From Deltaproteobacteria bacterium (GTDB lineage: Bacteria > Myxococcota_A > Polyangia > Polyangiales > Houyiibacteriaceae), in assembly GCA_019309605.1 (NCBI GenBank), contig JAFDFW010000096.1, forward strand, positions 1 through 9,374: a DNA stretch of 9,374 bases, given 5' to 3'. Positions 1 through 6,198 of the stretch are shown here, in pieces. Position numbers and translations under genes: made by a program. Every line of letters begins with the position of its first letter. The stretch's first letter is position 1. The notes under the pieces are model-generated. The model was not told where the DNA came from, searched no databases, and saw only the letters and a program-made list of their open reading frames with translations.

Positions 1-456
1 GGGGGCGCCGCGCGCGCGGCAGTCGTTGGGCTTGCGAATGCGGGGGCCAACGAGATCACGGTGCTTTCCCGAAGGCCCGAGCAAGGCGAAGCGCTCATCG
101 AATCGTTGAGTGCGCACGTCGAGTGCGCTCTAGATGCGGCTCCGCTCAGCGAGGCGAGCTGGTGTTTCGAAACCGCAACTTTGTTCGTTCAAGCGACGAG
201 CGCCACGCTCGAATCGAACCCGGGAGCGCTGGCGTTCGCCGCGTCGCTTCCAATCGATGCGCTTCCGGCGGACGCGGCTGTCGTCGATATGGTCTACAAA
301 CCGCTCAAGACATCGGTGCTCGCGCGCGCCGAGGAGCGTGGTCTCACCATCGTTGATGGGCTCGGTATGCTGTTGCACCAGGGCGCGATCGCATTCGAGA
401 TGTGGACGGGGCTCGAGCCGCCGCTCGATGTCATGCGCTCGGCGTTGAACGACTGA
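1..456 (+). CDS. aroE: Shikimate dehydrogenase, C-terminal part (5' end outside window)
   Basis: Shikimate dehydrogenase reduces 3-dehydroshikimate to shikimate with NADPH in the cytoplasmic shikimate pathway (aromatic amino acids, folate). The frame is open from base 1; 151 residues are visible, a little over half of a usual protein of about 270-290, so the N-terminal substrate domain is missing. What is seen: the glycine-rich nucleotide loop GGAARA at the very edge, the strand ending VLSRRPE where family members carry the basic patch that selects NADP, the motif DMVYKPLKTSVLARA, and the C-terminal DGLGMLLHQGAIAFEMWTG, whose Gln contacts substrate in known structures. The usual NAT motif reads QAT here (VQATSATLE), a mild oddity. 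The GTG at 61 lies inside the nucleotide-binding fold and is not the start. The stop lies 6 bases from the convergent bestrophin stop. Confidence 0.95.
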   Translation, partial: GGAARAAVVGLANAGANEITVLSRRPEQGEALIESLSAHVECALDAAPLSEASWCFETATLFVQATSATLESNPGALAFAASLPIDALPADAAVVDMVYKPLKTSVLARAEERGLTIVDGLGMLLHQGAIAFEMWTGLEPPLDVMRSALND

Positions 457-462
457 CGCTGG

Positions 463-1410
463 TCACATCAAGACGCTAGCCACCGGCTCCATGGGCGGTG
501 GGACATTCGTTTCGCCGAGTTGTTGGCGCAGATCGATCTCGATGGTTCGGCAGAGGGCGGTCATCGGTGTGTCGTTGTCGGCGTTCTCGAACGGGTTCTT
601 GAGCGAAGCGCCGAGCTGCTCGACCACCATGAAGCTCAGGCTGATCACGATCACCGCAACAACCTCGATGGCCCGAATCTCTCGGTCGGCACTGAGAAAC
701 GCAATGGGAACCGCGATGGCGCTGAGCCACACGAGACCCCTGGAAATGAAACGAACCTCGTCGGGGAAGGCGGTGTTCTTGATCCGCTCACAGCCGCCCT
801 GGATGTCGTAAAGACCGTTCAGCGTGGAGTCGAGCTGCATCAACAAGACTTGCTGGGCGGTATCGGTGCCGATCACCTGAGCGAGACGCTCCGCTTGGCG
901 ATGATCGAGGCGCGTCGGCTTGTTGGCGTAGTTCTGCAGATCACTGAGCTCGTCGGCAGCGAGGAACGGCGCGAGCTCGTCCCACGAGTCTTGTTCTCGC
1001 AGTGTGATTCGTAGCGCATTGCAGTACGCCAGATGTCGATAGACCAGCTCCCTGTGGAGCTTCGCCGCGTCCTCGTTGGAGCCGATGTTGGGCACCCGGT
1101 CGGGCGTGAGCAGTGTGATGACCTCGCGTGCGAAGCTGCGACTGTCGTTGACGAGCGCACCCCACAGCGTCCGCGCTTCCCACCAACGCTGGTAAGCCTC
1201 GTTGAATCGAAACACGATGAAAATGCCGACCACTGTCGCGATCAGACCAATTGCGGTCGTCGAGAACACATCGGTTTCGAGCACTCTCGTGTACCGGGAT
1301 ATGACGACGATCGCCTGCTCGGTGACGACCACCGTCAGGATCAGCCCCCAGTTTCGGACCACAAAAACCCGGAGGCCCCGCTTGAGGCCCGTTCCGTTGC
1401 GAACAATCAT
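463..1410 (-). CDS. Bestrophin-family (UPF0187/YneE-like) ion channel
   Basis: A 315-residue inner-membrane protein of the bacterial bestrophin family; studied members form pentameric anion or cation channels. Seen: hydrophobic segments at about residues 20-38, 48-67, 222-240 and 247-265; the family signature after the second segment, RFNEAYQRWWEARTLWGAL (69-86); CERIKNTAFP (207-216), matching the conserved stretch before the third segment; and NPFENADNDTPM (272-283), matching the acidic loop that follows the last segment in the family. Length is normal for the family. The ATG at 1410 overlaps the stop of the upstream gene by 4 bases (ATGA), so translation is probably coupled and the two genes co-transcribed. 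Family assignment is firm; ion selectivity and physiological role cannot be read from the sequence. Confidence 0.92.
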   Translation of the reverse strand: MIVRNGTGLKRGLRVFVVRNWGLILTVVVTEQAIVVISRYTRVLETDVFSTTAIGLIATVVGIFIVFRFNEAYQRWWEARTLWGALVNDSRSFAREVITLLTPDRVPNIGSNEDAAKLHRELVYRHLAYCNALRITLREQDSWDELAPFLAADELSDLQNYANKPTRLDHRQAERLAQVIGTDTAQQVLLMQLDSTLNGLYDIQGGCERIKNTAFPDEVRFISRGLVWLSAIAVPIAFLSADREIRAIEVVAVIVISLSFMVVEQLGASLKNPFENADNDTPMTALCRTIEIDLRQQLGETNVPPPMEPVASVLM

Positions 1411-1886
1411 TCTGCTTCGAGCTCCGCAACACCAAACATCTCGGCGGCGTGCACGAACACCAACTCTTCAGCTTCCATGACGGGTTCAGGTGAAGCATCG
1501 ATCCCGAGTGTGCAATCCTCAATCGCGAAAAACTCTTTGGACTGCATGAGCTCGTCGGACACGCGCACACCCTTCGGCAAGGGCAAGGTCCCCATCACGA
1601 GCCCGCCAGCAAAGAGGCACGCCACCTCGTGCCGCGTGCGCCGGTCGTGCTCATGAAGCCCGAGCAACGCGTCCTCACCCGGCACGACGATCAACACGGC
1701 CTTACGCTGCAGCGCCAGGAAAGGAATCGTCCGAGGCTGCTCCGGCAAGCTGACATTCGTCATCCGAAAGAACGCCTCGTCGCCATTCAAGAACGGCAAC
1801 AACCCCACCCCCGCCGGAACATGCACCGTTCCAATCACCCAACCCGTAGGCGTAAACACCCGCACCGTTGTCGCAGAAGGGGACAC
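1407..1886 (-). CDS. Unrecognised protein with two tandem copies of one small domain; start uncertain
   Basis: I do not recognise this family. The frame is open up to a GTG at 2009 (200 residues). I chose the GTG at 1886 (159 residues) because bases 1877-2009 belong to an inverted-repeat element, encode rare-looking codons (TTA, AGA, GGA) and contain no other strong start, while this GTG has AGGA 9 bases upstream. A start at the GTG at 1865 is also possible. Numbering from 2009, residues 49-88 and 129-168 align without gaps at an offset of 80: V49/V129, G56/G136, V58/V138, G60/G140, T61/T141, P65/P145, G67/G147, V68/V148, L74/L154, F80-F81/F160-F161 and L88/L168 are identical (12 of 40). Each copy reads like GxVxGTxxxPxGV followed by a helix and FF. 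There is no signal peptide or membrane segment, so it is probably cytoplasmic. It is coupled to the bestrophin gene by ATGA, which suggests a linked role. Confidence 0.6.
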   Translation of the reverse strand: MSPSATTVRVFTPTGWVIGTVHVPAGVGLLPFLNGDEAFFRMTNVSLPEQPRTIPFLALQRKAVLIVVPGEDALLGLHEHDRRTRHEVACLFAGGLVMGTLPLPKGVRVSDELMQSKEFFAIEDCTLGIDASPEPVMEAEELVFVHAAEMFGVAELEAE

Positions 1887-2057
1887 TCTCCGGGGTCCTA
1901 AATACCCGATATCCTCACGCTTCTGCGAGAAAGATCGCAGTGGCAAAGCATCGGGGCTCTCACCGCGCGTAAAACAACACGGAAAACGGGGCGCTGCGAT
2001 CTTTCTCACAGAAACCGTGTAATTGCAGCAGGTTGGGATGGGGGAGAGTGTCCCTTT
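1877..2057. repeat. 181-base symmetric nested inverted-repeat element (MITE/REP-like)
   Basis: Two pairs of inverted arms share one centre, near base 1967. Outer arms: 1877-1891 and 2043-2057, core GGGACACTCTCC, 14 of 15 bases complementary. Inner arms: 1921-1940 (TTCTGCGAGAAAGATCGCAG) and 1994-2013, 19 of 20 complementary. The two stretches between arms are both exactly 29 bases (1892-1920 and 2014-2042), but they do not pair well with each other. The central loop is 53 bases. Matched ends, exact symmetry and the lack of a coding signal fit a non-autonomous, palindrome-based element of the MITE or REP/RAYT type. No target duplication is obvious and no transposase is in the window, so the mobility class is inferred. 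It could also fold as a long hairpin in RNA. Confidence 0.7.
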
Positions 2058-2172
2058 GTCACGTGGGTGGGGGCGGGGGTGTCAGATTGGCAGGGGGGTG
2101 ACTGGGGTTGGGTTGGAATTATTGGGGAAATTTGGGGGTGGGGGTTGGCATGAGGTGTGCATTGGGTTGGGG
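2031..2172 (+). other. Extremely G-rich, C-poor non-coding tract
   Basis: By hand count, bases 2061-2170 contain 60 G and 7 C on the + strand. Thirteen runs of three or more G occur between 2035 and 2172, including GGGTGGGGGCGGGGG at 2065-2079 and GGGGTTGGG at 2104-2112. No gene on either strand explains the bias, and flanking genes show no such skew. Four-run G-quadruplexes are possible but need at least one loop longer than 7 bases. The tract begins in the right end of the inverted-repeat element and stops where the + strand gene begins, so it would form that gene's leader, or the upstream region of the minus-strand bestrophin unit. Function unknown. Confidence 0.7.
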
Positions 2173-2174
2173 CT

Positions 2175-2810
2175 ATGCGCCGTACGGGAATCTATCTCCT
2201 TGTCGTCCTATCGATCGTGGTCGGTGTCGCGGTGGTCACAGACGCCGTCGTGGTCACCGACCGCGAACGAATGGATGAGTTTATCGAATCGGTGACCGGA
2301 CGGGTTTCCGGATCGCGCATCGACAATGCACTCAGCTACGCGGACCCGTCGAAAGTAACGATGGAGCTCGTGCATGAAGGGCATCGGCGCCGGTACAGCG
2401 ACCGCAATGCTGCCGCGCTCAAGCCCGATGCGCGAAAGGCCCTCGCGTCGCTCGAGGGCACGAAACTGAGCTTGATTCAAGAAAGCATTTCGCTCGAGGG
2501 CGAGCGCCTTGCGCCGCGTGATCGTCAACTAGCTGTCGCCAAATCGAACGTCGCTTGCGCTAACACCATGGATGCGCAGCACCTTGATGCGCGCGCGATC
2601 GCCGCGGAGGATTTCGACGTCGGACTTGGCGACGCCGACCGCCTTGGCCAGGAGCTTCTTGAGTGCTTCGTTGGCGGCACCATCCACCGGTGGCGCGGTG
2701 AGTGCGACCTTGAGGGCGCCTTCCTGAACGCCGACGATACGATTGCGGCTGGCACGCGGTGCCACGCGAACCTCGAACGTGATCGCGCCGTCCTGCTCTC
2801 GAATGCGTAG
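2175..2810 (+). CDS. Small membrane-anchored hypothetical protein; 3' end doubtful, possibly frameshifted
   Basis: The first 110 or so residues look real. There is a short basic start (MRRTG), a hydrophobic anchor or signal at about residues 5-28, then a soluble region with VTDRERMDEFIESVTGRV, a DPSKV turn and EGTKLSLIQESISLEGERL, a pattern that recalls a short alpha+beta NTF2-like fold; that fold guess is weak. Codons in 2175-2500 favour G or C in the third position, as elsewhere. The ATG at 2175 is preferred to the in-frame ATG at 2157 because it directly precedes the basic and hydrophobic start. From about 2529 the frame runs antisense through the whole of yggU, where sequence is constrained by the other strand, so residues beyond about 115 are probably not authentic. 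One frame over, a TAG at 2530-2532 would end the gene exactly at the yggU stop (CTAG). A frameshift near 2490-2515 is therefore possible. Confidence 0.5.
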   Translation: MRRTGIYLLVVLSIVVGVAVVTDAVVVTDRERMDEFIESVTGRVSGSRIDNALSYADPSKVTMELVHEGHRRRYSDRNAAALKPDARKALASLEGTKLSLIQESISLEGERLAPRDRQLAVAKSNVACANTMDAQHLDARAIAAEDFDVGLGDADRLGQELLECFVGGTIHRWRGECDLEGAFLNADDTIAAGTRCHANLERDRAVLLSNA

Positions 2811-2819
2811 CTCGCCCAT
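2529..2819 (-). CDS. yggU: DUF167 (YggU family) protein
   Basis: A 96-residue protein, the same size as E. coli YggU. The family signature is clear: VRVAPRASRNRIVGV near the start (residues 17-31), LKVALTAPPVDGAANEAL (36-53), and a lysine-rich helix followed by VEILRGDRARIKVLRI (68-83). The family is a small alpha/beta cytoplasmic fold of unknown function, widespread in bacteria and eukaryotes. The minus frame stays open far upstream (to 3560), but that extension is antisense to lgt and shows no homology, so the ATG at 2819, behind a weak GGTGAGG, is the likely start. It is divergent from lgt across a 54-base gap (2820-2873) that must hold both promoters; TTGACC at 2837-2842 is a possible -35 for lgt, but no convincing -10 follows it. 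Its stop sits in a CTAG. Confidence 0.92.
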   Translation of the reverse strand: MGELRIREQDGAITFEVRVAPRASRNRIVGVQEGALKVALTAPPVDGAANEALKKLLAKAVGVAKSDVEILRGDRARIKVLRIHGVSASDVRFGDS

Positions 2820-2873
2820 CGCCTCACCAAGCCTACTTGACCCCGGAGGCGAACCCGGCGAGATTTCCGCCCA

Positions 2874-3875
2874 ATGCACCCGGTACTCTTCACCATTCCC
2901 ACGCCCTGGGGCGCAATTCCCATCTACGCCTACGGCGTGATGTTGGGAAGCAGCCTGCTTTTCGCTTGGTACTTCATCATGTACATGGGCAAGAAGATCG
3001 AGGGCTACAACCGGGAACTCCTGGCGAGCTGCTTCACCTGGACGGCCGTCGGCGCCATCATCGGCGCACGCCTTCTCTACATCTTCACCAACCTCGACTC
3101 GTACGACAGCCTCGGTTCCTGGCTCGACCTTCGCTCTGGAGGCCTGGTGGCATACGGTGGCTTCCTCGGTGGCTTCGTGACCGCATTGGCATTCTGGCGA
3201 ATCAAAAAGATTCCCCTGGTTCCTTTTGCGGACATCGCTGTCCCGACGCTCGCCTCCGGACTCATGCTCACACGCGTCGGGTGCTACCTCTACGGCTGCG
3301 ACTACGGGCGTCCACTCGAGGCTGCTGCTCCGAGCTGGCTGAGCGCCGCCGGCACGTTTCCGAAGTGGGATACTGAGTCCTTTCCCGCGTTCGCCTGCGA
3401 CCAAACGATCAATGGGTCCCCCGCCTACCAGCACCACCTGCAAGAGTATCCGGACTTGATGACCGATCGGGTGAGCTCCCTGGCGGTGCATCCGACGCAG
3501 ATCTACGAATCGGTGTTCGGGCTCGCGTTGTTCGTGTTCGCCGTGTGGCTGCTCAACCACCGTAAATTTCGCGGTCAGGTGCTGGTCACGGTGGCCGGTC
3601 TCTACGGCCTGTGGCGATTCCTGATCGAGTACCTGCGGGACGACCCGGAACGCGGCTTTGCCTTCGGTTTCTCTACTTCACAGCTGATCTCGCTGGCAAT
3701 CATTCCGGTGTGCATCATCGGGTACGTGCACCTCAGAAAGCAGGCCGAAGAAAACGGCGACATCGAGCTCCCCCCGTGGGCGCTCGAAGGGGCAGCGGAA
3801 TCCGGAGCCGCACCGACCAGCAAAGACGATCGCCCGGCCAGGTACAGGCCGAAGAAGATCAAAAAGAAGAAGTAG
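2874..3875 (+). CDS. lgt: Prolipoprotein diacylglyceryl transferase
   Basis: Lgt moves the diacylglyceryl group from phosphatidylglycerol to the lipobox cysteine of prolipoproteins in the inner membrane, the first step of lipoprotein maturation. The 333-residue protein has several hydrophobic spans and the family motifs: GGLVAYGGFLGG (89-100), LTRVGCYLYGCDYGRP (132-147) with R134 in the position of E. coli R143, HPTQIYE (206-212, usually HPsQLYE), and WRFLIEYLRDDPERG (247-261). Compared with E. coli, the essential Asn of the RIGN motif is Cys here and the His before GGL is Tyr; I believe both variants occur in other Lgt lineages. The loop at about 148-204 between the arginine motif and HPTQ is enlarged, and the C-terminus is a polar, lysine-rich cytoplasmic tail (290-333). 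It ends 6 bases from the convergent LysM gene. Confidence 0.95.
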   Translation: MHPVLFTIPTPWGAIPIYAYGVMLGSSLLFAWYFIMYMGKKIEGYNRELLASCFTWTAVGAIIGARLLYIFTNLDSYDSLGSWLDLRSGGLVAYGGFLGGFVTALAFWRIKKIPLVPFADIAVPTLASGLMLTRVGCYLYGCDYGRPLEAAAPSWLSAAGTFPKWDTESFPAFACDQTINGSPAYQHHLQEYPDLMTDRVSSLAVHPTQIYESVFGLALFVFAVWLLNHRKFRGQVLVTVAGLYGLWRFLIEYLRDDPERGFAFGFSTSQLISLAIIPVCIIGYVHLRKQAEENGDIELPPWALEGAAESGAAPTSKDDRPARYRPKKIKKKK

Positions 3876-3881
3876 CCGTGC

Positions 3882-4802
3882 CTACAGCTCTTTGGGTTGA
3901 TTGGCCCGATTGAAGGCTTCGAGGACGCGGGGCGAAGTACGAACCGTGTCGAGTTCCAGGTTGGGCTGGAGCGCGAGGGCCTCGCGAAACGACGCTTCTG
4001 CGAGGTCGGCTCGCTCGAGGGCGACATAGGCCACAGCAAGCTCTTTCTGAATCGTGACCACCTGCGTCGATGTGAGGCTCTGCGTTCCGAGAAGTCGATT
4101 CCCGAGGGCCACCGCCTCGGCGAACTGCGCCCTCTTCACCTGCTCCATGAGCTTCGGCAACGAACTCTCGACTTCGTCTTGCGCCGACTTGGCAGCCCCG
4201 CCGCCGGCCGCGCGCGCAAACGCTTCAGACGCTTCGGCGCGCCCTTCGCCGGCGAGTCGGAGATCAAAGAGGGGAACCAGGACAATCTGTCCGCGCTCGA
4301 TCCGGGCACCCGCGTTGAACCGGCGTATGCGCTTGAGCGACAAGGGGCTGTCGGGCATGTACATCTTCGCAATCTTGGTGAGTGTTTCACCCGGGCTGAC
4401 GACGTGCCGCAGCGGGTAGGGCACGAGCAGCTCGGTGCCCTCAACCGGATCGATCCGCCGGTTGGCCCTGTTAGCCTCGATCAAGGTCGCCGCACGCGCT
4501 TCTCGCCCAAGAAATCGCGCTGCGATCGACTTCCAAGTCTCGTCTTTGCCCACTCGATAGAAGGTCACCATTGGAATGAAGACCCAGCTCCCCGGCAGCA
4601 AGCCGCTAGCGCCGGGGCCCTTCAGGCGATTCGCCTCGCCCAGAACCGCCTCGCGCGTGGGGTCGCCGTAGTAGCGCTGTGCGATCGACGCCAGCGTGTC
4701 GCCCTCCTGCACCGCGTGCGAATACACCGCCTGCCCTTCGGCGCCGGACGACGGCACGGCGAGCGCCATCGTCAAGAGTAACGAGATGAGCCCTCGCTTC
4801 AC
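3882..4802 (-). CDS. Secreted protein with three LysM domains and a C-terminal TPR-like region
   Basis: 306 residues. A signal peptide is visible (MKRGLISLLLTMALAVPSSG, cleavage probably near residue 21-24), so the protein should be periplasmic. Three LysM domains follow: about 27-77 (YSHAVQEGDTLASIAQRYYG), 81-128 (FYRVGKDETWKSIAARFLG) and 131-177 (LRHVVSPGETLTKIAKMYM). LysM binds the N-acetylglucosamine of peptidoglycan. After an Ala-rich linker (185-208), residues 210-282 form helices of TPR type, ending AEASFREALALQPNLELD and then TSPRVLEAFNRA, a tail I associate with myxobacterial TPR proteins. No peptidase or amidase domain is present, so it is a binding or scaffold protein. The GTG start at 4802 overlaps the kinase stop by 4 bases (GTGA), implying co-translation and probably a shared envelope function. 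Confidence 0.88.
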   Translation of the reverse strand: MKRGLISLLLTMALAVPSSGAEGQAVYSHAVQEGDTLASIAQRYYGDPTREAVLGEANRLKGPGASGLLPGSWVFIPMVTFYRVGKDETWKSIAARFLGREARAATLIEANRANRRIDPVEGTELLVPYPLRHVVSPGETLTKIAKMYMPDSPLSLKRIRRFNAGARIERGQIVLVPLFDLRLAGEGRAEASEAFARAAGGGAAKSAQDEVESSLPKLMEQVKRAQFAEAVALGNRLLGTQSLTSTQVVTIQKELAVAYVALERADLAEASFREALALQPNLELDTVRTSPRVLEAFNRANQPKEL

Positions 4803-6127
4803 GGCACTGCCTCCGTATCGTCCGTGACGGCGATCGGCTCGGAGAGCGTCGCGCGATCATGCACCGTGTCACCTGCCTCGACCACCACTTCGTGCTCGAC
4901 CGGTGCGAAGTAGGGGTTGGTGTACTTCACGTAGTGGCGACCCGGCTTGAGCGGAATCGCGCGCGCGGCGGGCGTCGTCAAGACGTGCTGTCCATCGACG
5001 TGAACGTGCGCCCAGGGATCGGCGCTAACGGTTAGATGGCCGGCCTCGGCCGGATTGAGCGCCGCGGGAGCCTCTCCTACTGACGGTCCGGACCAGCGTC
5101 CAGTCGCAGCTTGCGCGGTGACTCCCGAGAGAACCAGCCCGACGAAGGCGGCGGTTTGCCACTTGGCGATGCTCCGTAAGAAACCAGCGTTGCGGCGGCC
5201 GCTCCGAAGCACGCCTGGGGCAACCGCGGAGAGCACTTCGTCTGTCTGATCGCCGGTCATGACCCCGATTTCGTTCAGGAACATAACGAGGCGCGCGTTG
5301 TGGCTCATCGGCACGCGTGGCGCGAGAAACTCGGTGAGGTCGTCGATGAGCGCCTGGGTCGTGGGATAGCGATTTGCGGGCATTTTTTGAAGGCAGCGGG
5401 CCATGATCCGCTCCAATTTGCGGGGCACCTCGACGCCGAGCTTCTTCGACGGCTCATAGCGGTCGAGCCGGATCTTCTGCATGACCGTGCGGGATTCGTC
5501 TTCAACGAACGGCTTACGCCCAGTGAGCATTTGGTAGAGGACGATGCCCACCGAAAAGATGTCGCTGCGGTAGTCGAGCTTATCGCCGAGGATCTGCTCC
5601 GGGCTCATGTAACTCGGTGTTCCGAGTCCGGTGCCAGTTTCGGTCAAGTCGCCGAAACGTTCGTGGCGCGCGATACCGAAGTCCATCAACTTCACGTCGC
5701 CTTGCACCGACACCATGATGTTCGCGGGCTTGATGTCGCGGTGAATGATCCCGCGGAAGTGTGCGTAGTCGAGGCCGCGGGCGAGTTGCAAGGTGATGAT
5801 GGCGGCGATGTCGGCTGGCAGCCTGGGCGATCGCTCGAGCAGGTCGTAGAGGTCGATCCCGTCGACGTACTCCATGATGATGAACATCGACCGCCCGTCT
5901 TTGACGAAGTCGATGACGTGCAGGATGTTCTCGTGCTGTAGCGACGCCATGAAGTTGGCCTCGCGTTCGAACCGTTCAGCGAACTGGCTGTCGATCGCGA
6001 TCGATGGCTTGAGCGCTTTGATGGCGACCCGCCGATTGAGCGGCTCCTGGATCGCCTCATAGACGACAGCCATGCCCCCGCTGCCGATTTCACCCAGAAC
6101 GCGGCACGTGCCGATTCGCTCAACCAT
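4799..6127 (-). CDS. Membrane Ser/Thr protein kinase with C-terminal PEGA domain
   Basis: 442 residues. A complete Hanks-type kinase domain fills about 5-270: glycine loop GEIGSGGMAVVY (12-23), ATP lysine K37 in VAIK, helix-C glutamate E56, HRDIKPAN (129-136; catalytic D131), DFG (149-151), Thr-rich activation loop (T162, T164, T166, T170), SPE (175-177) and D189. All catalytic residues are present, so it should be active. A short hydrophobic segment at about 323-341 is the likely membrane span. It is followed by a PEGA-type beta domain at about 364-428 (LTVSADPWAHVHVDGQ, then IPLKPGRHYVKYTNPYFAPV), expected to lie in the periplasm. This PknB-like architecture is common in myxobacteria. The ATG at 6127 gives the first residues of the kinase fold. 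The LysM gene overlaps its stop by GTGA. Substrates are unknown. Confidence 0.95.
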   Translation of the reverse strand: MVERIGTCRVLGEIGSGGMAVVYEAIQEPLNRRVAIKALKPSIAIDSQFAERFEREANFMASLQHENILHVIDFVKDGRSMFIIMEYVDGIDLYDLLERSPRLPADIAAIITLQLARGLDYAHFRGIIHRDIKPANIMVSVQGDVKLMDFGIARHERFGDLTETGTGLGTPSYMSPEQILGDKLDYRSDIFSVGIVLYQMLTGRKPFVEDESRTVMQKIRLDRYEPSKKLGVEVPRKLERIMARCLQKMPANRYPTTQALIDDLTEFLAPRVPMSHNARLVMFLNEIGVMTGDQTDEVLSAVAPGVLRSGRRNAGFLRSIAKWQTAAFVGLVLSGVTAQAATGRWSGPSVGEAPAALNPAEAGHLTVSADPWAHVHVDGQHVLTTPAARAIPLKPGRHYVKYTNPYFAPVEHEVVVEAGDTVHDRATLSEPIAVTDDTEAVP

Positions 6128-6138
6128 CGCGATCCATC

Positions 6139-6167
6139 ACACTAGGGGGGTGCTTCGGCGGTGTCAA
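6139..6167 (-). promoter_or_regulatory. Candidate sigma70-type promoter for the kinase-LysM unit
   Basis: Reading the minus strand, a perfect -35 TTGACA (6167-6162) is followed after 17 bases by TAGTGT (6144-6139), a weak -10 matching TATAAT at three positions. Only 11 bases separate the -10 from the ATG at 6127, so the transcript would have a very short leader, or the true -10 lies elsewhere. It sits in the 71-base gap after the lipoprotein gene. No clear terminator hairpin is seen in that gap, so readthrough from the receptor-lipoprotein unit is also possible. Confidence 0.4.
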
Positions 6168-6198
6168 CGATCGCCAAAAGATTGGAGAAAACCGACAC

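Noticed and set aside
1033..1656. Plus-strand open frame across the bestrophin and duplicated-domain genes
   Set aside because: It is low in hydrophobic pattern, has no domain, and lies opposite strongly supported genes.
1921..2013. CRISPR-like repeat or rho-independent terminator at the inverted repeat
   Set aside because: There are only two inverted (not direct) copies with a 53-base loop and no adjoining T-run, so neither an array nor a standard terminator fits.
2820..3560. Long minus-strand N-terminal extension of the DUF167 frame
   Set aside because: It is antisense to lgt, has no recognisable domain, and the DUF167 protein has a normal length from the ATG at 2819.
3897..4781. Plus-strand open frame opposite the LysM gene
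   Set aside because: The minus strand has a signal peptide and three LysM domains; the opposite frame has no recognisable feature.
5300..5941. Plus-strand open frame opposite the kinase domain
   Set aside because: The minus strand carries every kinase motif; the plus-strand translation is an antisense shadow.
6128..6198. Terminator between the lipoprotein and kinase genes
   Set aside because: No stable GC-rich stem followed by a T-run on the minus strand could be found by eye.
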